The translations under genes and the position numbers were made by a program. From Solidesulfovibrio carbinolicus (lineage in GTDB: Bacteria; Desulfobacterota; Desulfovibrionia; Desulfovibrionales; Desulfovibrionaceae): DNA of 64,000 bases. The stretch's first letter is position 1, and each line of letters starts with the position of its first letter. The notes beneath the pieces were generated by a model. That model saw nothing but the letters and a program-made list of their open reading frames with translations. It was not told the DNA's origin and made no database searches. The stretch is from positions 3,596,001 to 3,660,000 of the forward strand of contig NZ_CP026538.1 of assembly GCF_004135975.1 (NCBI RefSeq), written 5' to 3'. This document shows, piece after piece, positions 59,051 to 64,000 of the stretch.

Positions 59051-60586
59051 ATGTCAAACGACATTTTGAGCTTGTACCAGGGCATGGGGTTTACGGCCAA
59101 ACAGAAGACCGCGACCGAATTTGCCGGCCCTTGCCCGGCCTGCGGCGGTAATGACCGCTTCTGCATCTGGTGCGGCGGCGAGGGCAAGCACGGCCTGGGG
59201 CGATTCTACTGCCGGGGCTGCGGGCTTCAGGGCGATGCCATCCAGTTCTTGCGAGAGTTTCAGGGCTTCGGCTACGGCAAGGCCTGCCGCGAACTTGGCC
59301 TGACGCCGGCCGCGCCATCCGGCAGAAGCGCCGCCCGTGAGCCAGACGCACCGACCCCGGTCACGCCCGCGTGGACGCCCAAACCCGGCGAACTGCCCAA
59401 CTCACGATGGCAAGCCCAGGCGCGGAAGCTCATCCCTTGGGCCGCGCGGCAACTCCAAGCCACGCCTGACGCCCTGTCCTGGCTCTTGGCCGAACGCGGA
59501 TTGACCCCCGAAACGGCCGCCCGCTTTCATGTCGGCTGGCTCCCCGATGACCTTTACCGTGACCGTACCGCCTGGGGCCTGCCCCAGGAATTCAAGCCGA
59601 ACGGGAAGCGCCGCATGTTGTGGCTCCCCCGTGGCCTCGTGCTGCCGGTCCTCGACGCCTCGGGCAAGCCGGCACGCATCAAGTTTCGCCGCCCAAACCC
59701 CGGCCAGGACGAGCCCAAATATCTTTACCTGCCGAGCCTGCCCAAGAATACCGCGCCCTTGACCATCGCCGGCACGGCCGCCGCCTGGATCGTGGTGGAA
59801 AGCGAACTGGATGGGCTCCTTCTCGCCCAGGCAGCCGGCGACCTTGTCAACGTCCTGGCCCTTGGCTCGGCGTCCTTGCGTCCGGACGCCGAGGCCCACG
59901 CCCGCCTTGAAACGGCGGCGTTTATTCTTGTGTCCCTCGACGCCGACGATGCCGGCGACAAGGCGGCCTGGACATGGTGGGCCACCCACTACCCGCCCGA
60001 AAAGCTCCGCATCTGGCCCGTGCCCGAAGGTAAAGACCCGACCGATGCGTGGCGCGCCGGATGGGATTTGCGCGCCTGGATCGAAGCCGGCCTACCCCCC
60101 CGCTTCATGCCGACGCGGCCGGTCAAAATCGCCGCCCCCGCGCCAAGGCCCGAGCCAGCCCGGCAAGATGAAGAGGCGCAAGAACCACGCCAGGCCCCAG
60201 CCCTGAACGCCATCGCCCCATGCCCTCACCGCGACGATACCCCCGACTCGCCGCCGGCATTGGTCAACGCTCCCGGCCAGAATGCGCACAGGCGGCTTTC
60301 CCGGCCGCGAAAATCAAAACCGACCCCGGACATGGTCCGCAGCTACAAAAGCGGCCGTCGCTGGATTCTGGCCCATCTGGACGCCTTGCTTGCCCATGGC
60401 TGGACACGGCCCGGCCTTTTCCGCGCCGGCCAGTTCAAATTTCCGTGCGGCGGCTGGGGGCTGGCTTGGGCCTCGGCCTGGGGCAAGCCGAACGTCGGTA
60501 GCGTGACCATCGCCGAGGACGGGACCGTCGTCTTTGAACTTAACGAGGCCGGCCGCGTCGTGCGGCAGACCGTGCAAGCAAAATAA
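59051..60586 (+). CDS. zinc-finger/TOPRIM DNA primase
   Basis: 511 residues. A CHC2-like zinc finger lies at about 30-60 (CPACGGNDRFCIWC, FYCRGCGLQGDAIQFL), a primase linker follows, then a TOPRIM domain at about 235-330 (AAWIVVESELDGLLLAQAAG with the catalytic Glu, and ILVSLDADDAGDKAAWTWW with the DxD). The C-terminal ~170 residues are Pro/Arg-rich then a conserved-looking end (VRSYKSGRRWILAHLDALLA). It should synthesise primers for element replication next to the SF3 helicase. The start is the ATG at 59051, with GAGGTAAC upstream. Confidence 0.9.
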   Translation: MSNDILSLYQGMGFTAKQKTATEFAGPCPACGGNDRFCIWCGGEGKHGLGRFYCRGCGLQGDAIQFLREFQGFGYGKACRELGLTPAAPSGRSAAREPDAPTPVTPAWTPKPGELPNSRWQAQARKLIPWAARQLQATPDALSWLLAERGLTPETAARFHVGWLPDDLYRDRTAWGLPQEFKPNGKRRMLWLPRGLVLPVLDASGKPARIKFRRPNPGQDEPKYLYLPSLPKNTAPLTIAGTAAAWIVVESELDGLLLAQAAGDLVNVLALGSASLRPDAEAHARLETAAFILVSLDADDAGDKAAWTWWATHYPPEKLRIWPVPEGKDPTDAWRAGWDLRAWIEAGLPPRFMPTRPVKIAAPAPRPEPARQDEEAQEPRQAPALNAIAPCPHRDDTPDSPPALVNAPGQNAHRRLSRPRKSKPTPDMVRSYKSGRRWILAHLDALLAHGWTRPGLFRAGQFKFPCGGWGLAWASAWGKPNVGSVTIAEDGTVVFELNEAGRVVRQTVQAK

Positions 60587-60596
60587 AGAAGGTCAT

Positions 60597-60929
60597 ATGG
60601 GACAAGTAGTTTTACAGCGAACCGGGAAACCCACAGTTGTGTTCAATGGGAAGCGAATCCTTTTTGAAGCGGCTACAATCGGCTGCTCTTCCTTTGAGTT
60701 TCACGCCTATGTCTCTCGTTCCCCTGTCAAGTGCCATGTCCTGTCCATTCGAGAGAAGAGCCTTTGCCGTGACCAACAAGATATTACGGTGTTCGATGAT
60801 TGGGAATCTCTCGAAAAGGCACTTGCTGCCGCCCGAGGCATGACAGCCATGTTTCGTGTGGTCCTGAAATTGACAATGGGACCGGAAGGCTCCCAGCAAT
60901 GTGCAATCTGCCCCCGGGGAGGGAAGTGA
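60597..60929 (+). CDS. small hypothetical protein of the element
   Basis: 110 residues. I do not recognise it. The sequence has alternating strands (VVLQRTGKPTVVFNGKRILF, FEFHAYVSRSPVKCHVLSIR), a following helix (DDWESLEKALAAARGMTAMF) and a C-terminal pair CAIC. The start is set by AAGAAGG before the ATG, ten bases after the primase stop. One base separates its stop from the next start, so all three genes are one transcript. Confidence 0.7.
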   Translation: MGQVVLQRTGKPTVVFNGKRILFEAATIGCSSFEFHAYVSRSPVKCHVLSIREKSLCRDQQDITVFDDWESLEKALAAARGMTAMFRVVLKLTMGPEGSQQCAICPRGGK

Positions 60930-60930
60930 C

Positions 60931-61317
60931 ATGCCAGCAAAAGCCGCGTTGCCGCCCACCATTGAGGACATACCGCAGCTTCTCAACCCCCAGGCCTGCC
61001 GGGACTGGCTCTTTCGCCAACTCCACCCGTCTGGCCCCGCCTGCCCAAGCTGCAACCGCCCCATTGAGGACACCCGAGCCGTGCGCCGGTTCTTCGCCGG
61101 GCGCATGATCCAGTGCGATGCCTGCGACACCCGGTTTACCCCGATCACGGGGAGCGTCTTTTCCGGTTCGCAAATGTTCCCGGAGGACATCGCGGCCATG
61201 CTGGTGCTTTTCGGCATGGGCCGGCGAGACGCCGACATTGCGACCGCCCTTGACCTCAACCGCTCCACGGTCAGCCGTTGGCGGCGCGTCCTCAACGATC
61301 ACGGCGCGGGGATATGA
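60931..61317 (+). CDS. zinc-ribbon HTH protein (IS1595-like N-terminus)
   Basis: 128 residues. A zinc ribbon with CPSCNRPIEDTRAVRRFFAG and MIQCDACDTRFTPITGSVFS gives two C-x-x-C knuckles, followed by a helix-turn-helix (DADIATALDLNRSTVSRWRR). This is the same layout as the N-terminus of IS1595/ISXO2-type transposases, but the catalytic DDE domain is absent and the frame ends after the HTH. It could be a truncated transposase or, more likely given intact coupling to the gene before, a domesticated regulator. Alternative roles remain open. Confidence 0.75.
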   Translation: MPAKAALPPTIEDIPQLLNPQACRDWLFRQLHPSGPACPSCNRPIEDTRAVRRFFAGRMIQCDACDTRFTPITGSVFSGSQMFPEDIAAMLVLFGMGRRDADIATALDLNRSTVSRWRRVLNDHGAGI

Positions 61318-61876
61318 TCCGGCAGCATGGCCCGGCAAGGACAGGGGCCGGCACTCTTCCCCGTGTCGGCGGCCAGGGGTTCGGGCATCGCCACGGCCGG
61401 CAAGCTTGGTGCAACATGCACAAGTCGATAGTCATTTCCATTTTTCCACGCCATTTTTTCCACATCACAGCGGCGACCCTCGGGCTGCTTTTGACCCCTG
61501 ACGAAACGCCTCCAGGAAGGACCCACGACATAGCCGCACCGATGTCTCCTCTTTTCATTCTTTGCGTAGCGGTCCCGGGAGGCAGGAGGCGCGGAGTTGA
61601 GCGGAATATGAACCCGTTTATTTCTAACGGGACGAGAAATAGGGCGGGGCCGTGGCCTTGGTTTTGGCCTGGACCAAAACCTCATGCTGTCTTGAGAGGA
61701 AAACAAGGAAAAAGCAGTAACAAGCAGCTTTGCCAATTAAGAATCTTTCCAAAGGCCCCAACAGACATCAATAGTGACCCAAGACAGAAAATCATGCAAA
61801 CGCAACAAAAAAATTCAAACCGAACACCAACCGAAGAGAATAGCTGCACAAATTGCAGCACACCCGGACAATCCCC
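61318..61876. other. AT-rich transition without clear gene
   Basis: About 560 bp between converging genes. The plus-strand frame 61278-61880 has a low-complexity tail (QKNSNRTPTEENSCTN) and no ribosome-binding site. An 8-bp dyad (GGTTTTGG at 61660, complement at 61674-61681) may act as a weak terminator. GC content falls sharply to the right of about 61700. Confidence 0.4.
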
Positions 61877-63826
61877 CTAAGAAACAAGACTAGCCAAATC
61901 AATCCCTTCGCTATTTAAACAAATTGCAAGAGATCGTTTCTCATCTGGACTTACACTTCCAAAACATTCTTTATAAGACCGAGGTATGTCTTCCGCACTC
62001 AAAGACATTAAACTATAAAGTTTCGAGTAAAAAAACATTAGATCGAGGCACCCAGGATATAACTTGTCGTCCACTGTCACGAAAGATGTCTGGAGCAATT
62101 CTTTCAGAAGTCCCTTGCTTTGACTTGATAGCAAATAAAACATACTGTAAAAAGAAGAGATTGTCGCCCGGTTAACCCACGGGTGCGGGCTCAATAGACC
62201 CCATTGCATGTTCTCAAAGATCAATTCAGGAGGTTGCTTAGTCAAATTTAATGACTCAAAGAAAGCAACCTGTAAACTTGCGGAAGAAAAATTCTTTAAA
62301 TTATTTGAAAACTGAACAAACATTTCCCTGTTTAAAGCAGAGAGAATACGACTCATTGCAAACGTTGTGTCATCGCGCCAAGTTCCATACAGCAAAGAGT
62401 GCACCCATTTTGATAATCCAGACGTATGCAAAACACCTCTAGGCGACAAACCCTTCACAATATCAAGAAAGTCAGAATCATAAGACTGCACAAGTTCAAT
62501 ACCAGAGTCATTTAAAATTTCCTCAACATCGTTTGAAAAATATATACTCAAGTGAAGCAAAAAATCATTCTTTTTTCTTGAGTCTTGAAGACAAGGGCAA
62601 GCCAACATCAAGTCAATCGCCTCTTTCAAAAATTCCTTCGGCATACTCTTATAAAAACGTGCCCATACTTCCAGAGCACCCCATGTAGTATTTGAAAATG
62701 CCGATAGAAATAATCTAAATTCCGCCTCAACAAAAGAAGATAATTTGTCTGTATAGTACAACAACACGAGCCATTTCAACTCTACCGGCACAGATCGTGT
62801 TAAAATTTCTAAATAAGACTCTCGCATGTCTAATTCAGGCAAATATCTCGACCCGATCACGCCTATACATTGGTTTGTCCAATGACTTGTTGGACTCAAA
62901 AGTTTTCCACAGAATGTTTTCTGCTGTTCTGTAAGATACTTTATTGACGCCAAGGAATTTCCAATCGCTCTCCTTACATCCCACAGCGATTCTAAATTAT
63001 CTTTTAAATAAAAGTCTAGAACGCTAAAAAAAACTTTTTCACCATACAAAGGCAACGAATTCCAAATATTTTTTCTTTCACACCGCGAAGAGTTGCGAAT
63101 TTTATCGGCTAACATTTGCTCATTATTTTCATCAACACCCATCTCCTCCGACCTACTATTTAAAACGACATCCTTTACTCCATCAGGTAAAAAAATCAAT
63201 GGTGTTTGATCTAGGCTATCTTTTTTTGTCATTTCCTCAGCATAATCAAAAATAAGCGACAAAGAAGCTTTCGCATCTTCTCTTGTGGAATATATCGACT
63301 TAGCAAGGTATTTTGTAAACAAACTGCCTTCAGAGTCAAACGCAGCCTCTCTATTTTTTGCAGCCGAAGTAATTATTGCCGTAGCAGACCTTTTATAACC
63401 ATCAAATTCAGAAACAGCACCAGCCAGCCCTGAATAACAACAATCCAATATAAAAATCTTAGATTTGAAGCATGCTTTCAAAAAAAGTAAGTCTAACTCC
63501 TCCGGTGTCACAGAGCCGCTGAATTTACCTTCTTCATAATCATGCAATTGAATTTCAAGACGCGAACCAATCATGTCCCCATGACTACTTACATATAAAA
63601 CAAAAATATCATCTGCCGACAAAGAAGCAGCTTGCGCTCCCACGGCAGCAACAAGTATGCTCCTAGTAGGATTCACAAGAATGTGACTTCTCAAATGATC
63701 AAAGTCACCATAAAAAGATTCCGAGAAAGCATTATAAATCAACTCAGCATCTTTAATTGCACAAGGCAAAGCAAGGTGGCCTCCACAGACGCAAGAAGCC
63801 ACCCCTACAGACAACAGTCGAATCAT
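61877..63826 (-). CDS. caspase-like (C14) peptidase with large helical C-terminus
   Basis: 649 residues. The N-terminal caspase fold (about 1-225) has FVLYVSSHGD with catalytic H82 and IFILDCCYSG with catalytic C130, and a nearby SAVITSA-like strand (AIITSAAKNREAAFDSEGSL FTKYL). The remaining ~420 residues look helical and may form a sensing or scaffolding array, without a motif I can name. Caspase-like proteases of bacteria commonly act in anti-phage or cell-death systems. The start overlaps the stop of the gene before it (ATGA), whose end resembles EACC1. Both are AT-rich and sit at the right end of the integrative element, as cargo in opposite orientation to the replication genes. Confidence 0.9.
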   Translation of the reverse strand: MIRLLSVGVASCVCGGHLALPCAIKDAELIYNAFSESFYGDFDHLRSHILVNPTRSILVAAVGAQAASLSADDIFVLYVSSHGDMIGSRLEIQLHDYEEGKFSGSVTPEELDLLFLKACFKSKIFILDCCYSGLAGAVSEFDGYKRSATAIITSAAKNREAAFDSEGSLFTKYLAKSIYSTREDAKASLSLIFDYAEEMTKKDSLDQTPLIFLPDGVKDVVLNSRSEEMGVDENNEQMLADKIRNSSRCERKNIWNSLPLYGEKVFFSVLDFYLKDNLESLWDVRRAIGNSLASIKYLTEQQKTFCGKLLSPTSHWTNQCIGVIGSRYLPELDMRESYLEILTRSVPVELKWLVLLYYTDKLSSFVEAEFRLFLSAFSNTTWGALEVWARFYKSMPKEFLKEAIDLMLACPCLQDSRKKNDFLLHLSIYFSNDVEEILNDSGIELVQSYDSDFLDIVKGLSPRGVLHTSGLSKWVHSLLYGTWRDDTTFAMSRILSALNREMFVQFSNNLKNFSSASLQVAFFESLNLTKQPPELIFENMQWGLLSPHPWVNRATISSFYSMFYLLSSQSKGLLKELLQTSFVTVDDKLYPGCLDLMFFYSKLYSLMSLSAEDIPRSYKECFGSVSPDEKRSLAICLNSEGIDLASLVS

Positions 63827-64000
63827 TGTTTAATAATGATTGTTGAAATTTCTTTGGCTGTAGTGACTTGAATATCAACAGGGTTGCCATTGATGGCGAT
63901 CTCAATTTTTACGTCATTTTGAAAAAACGACTTCGCTAACTGCTTAAGAGTTGAGGAAATTATGTTCGCGAAAACACCCGATACTGTGCCAACAACAAGG
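63823..64000 (-). CDS. EACC1-like small protein, C-terminal part (truncated by window edge)
   Basis: The last 58 codons of a minus-strand gene whose start lies beyond position 64000. They encode LVVGTVSGVFANIISSTLKQ, LAKSFFQNDVKIEIAINGNP and VDIQVTTAKEISTIIIKQ. A hydrophobic segment followed by a strand pair with IEIAINGNPVDIQV resembles the C-terminus of effector-associated constant component 1 (EACC1), a small protein known to be coded next to caspase and trypsin effectors in predicted bacterial conflict systems. The stop overlaps the caspase start by four bases. The family call is by eye and should be confirmed with the full gene. Confidence 0.55.
   Translation of the reverse strand, partial: LVVGTVSGVFANIISSTLKQLAKSFFQNDVKIEIAINGNPVDIQVTTAKEISTIIIKQ

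Noticed and set aside
61278-61880. 200-codon plus-strand frame after the zinc-ribbon gene
   Set aside because: Starts inside that gene, no ribosome-binding site, ends in low-complexity Asn/Gln/Thr sequence.
1-64000. CRISPR array
   Set aside because: No regularly spaced short repeats were seen anywhere in the window and no cas gene is present.

Overview
The window reads as chromosome of a high-GC deltaproteobacterial sulfate reducer of the Desulfovibrio/Solidesulfovibrio type. This is inferred from gene content (a CBS-ACT/liv/acyl-CoA ligase operon, many PAS kinases, chemotaxis genes) and from GC-rich core genes interrupted by AT-rich cassettes. No rRNA operon and no intact tRNA is present, so the placement is an inference.

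Layout. 1-6.4 kb is AT-rich: a duplicated ~290-bp non-coding repeat, a PAS histidine kinase broken by one missing base, half a tRNA-Val, a CheW and a methyl-accepting chemotaxis protein. 6.5-10.8 kb holds a yybP-ykoY type manganese riboswitch in front of a Tim44-like protein, HtpX, a TerC-family protein and an AI-2E transporter cut short by an IS3-type remnant. 11.2-19.9 kb is very GC-rich: a GNAT-like protein, a three-subunit xanthine dehydrogenase-family enzyme, then on the minus strand an ATPase-GNAT fusion, a HisC-like aminotransferase and an MFS carrier. 20.7-22.7 kb is a kexin-like secreted protease with RTX repeats. 23.5-32.6 kb is a branched-chain amino acid/aromatic acid uptake operon (CBS-ACT regulator, LivG, acyl-CoA ligase, LivH, LivM, LivK, LivF, PaaK-like ligase). 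Two short MITE-like elements sit at 16.1 and 25.0 kb.

32.7-52.9 kb is accessory DNA starting at a copy of the 3' end of tRNA-Pro. It contains a glutaredoxin, a sensor kinase/receiver/HD-GYP cassette inserted between two halves of a restriction endonuclease gene, and a minus-strand cluster (38.7-45.5 kb) that looks like a new RiPP pathway: a 62-residue precursor peptide behind a clear promoter and palindrome, four radical SAM enzymes and one ABC exporter. It is followed by an SRPBCC protein, a large hybrid kinase, a CaiB-type CoA transferase and a third GNAT-like gene.

From 52.9 kb to beyond the right edge lies an integrative element in the 3' end of tRNA-Pro: attachment repeat, tyrosine integrase overlapping a Fic protein, an AT-rich orphan gene, an AlpA-like regulator, an SF3 helicase and a zinc-finger/TOPRIM primase with a candidate origin between them, a zinc-ribbon HTH protein, and an AT-rich cargo of a caspase-like protease preceded by the end of a gene resembling effector-associated component EACC1. 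That cargo is a candidate defence or programmed-death system.

Most promising for follow-up are the four-radical-SAM RiPP cluster and the caspase/EACC1-like pair.
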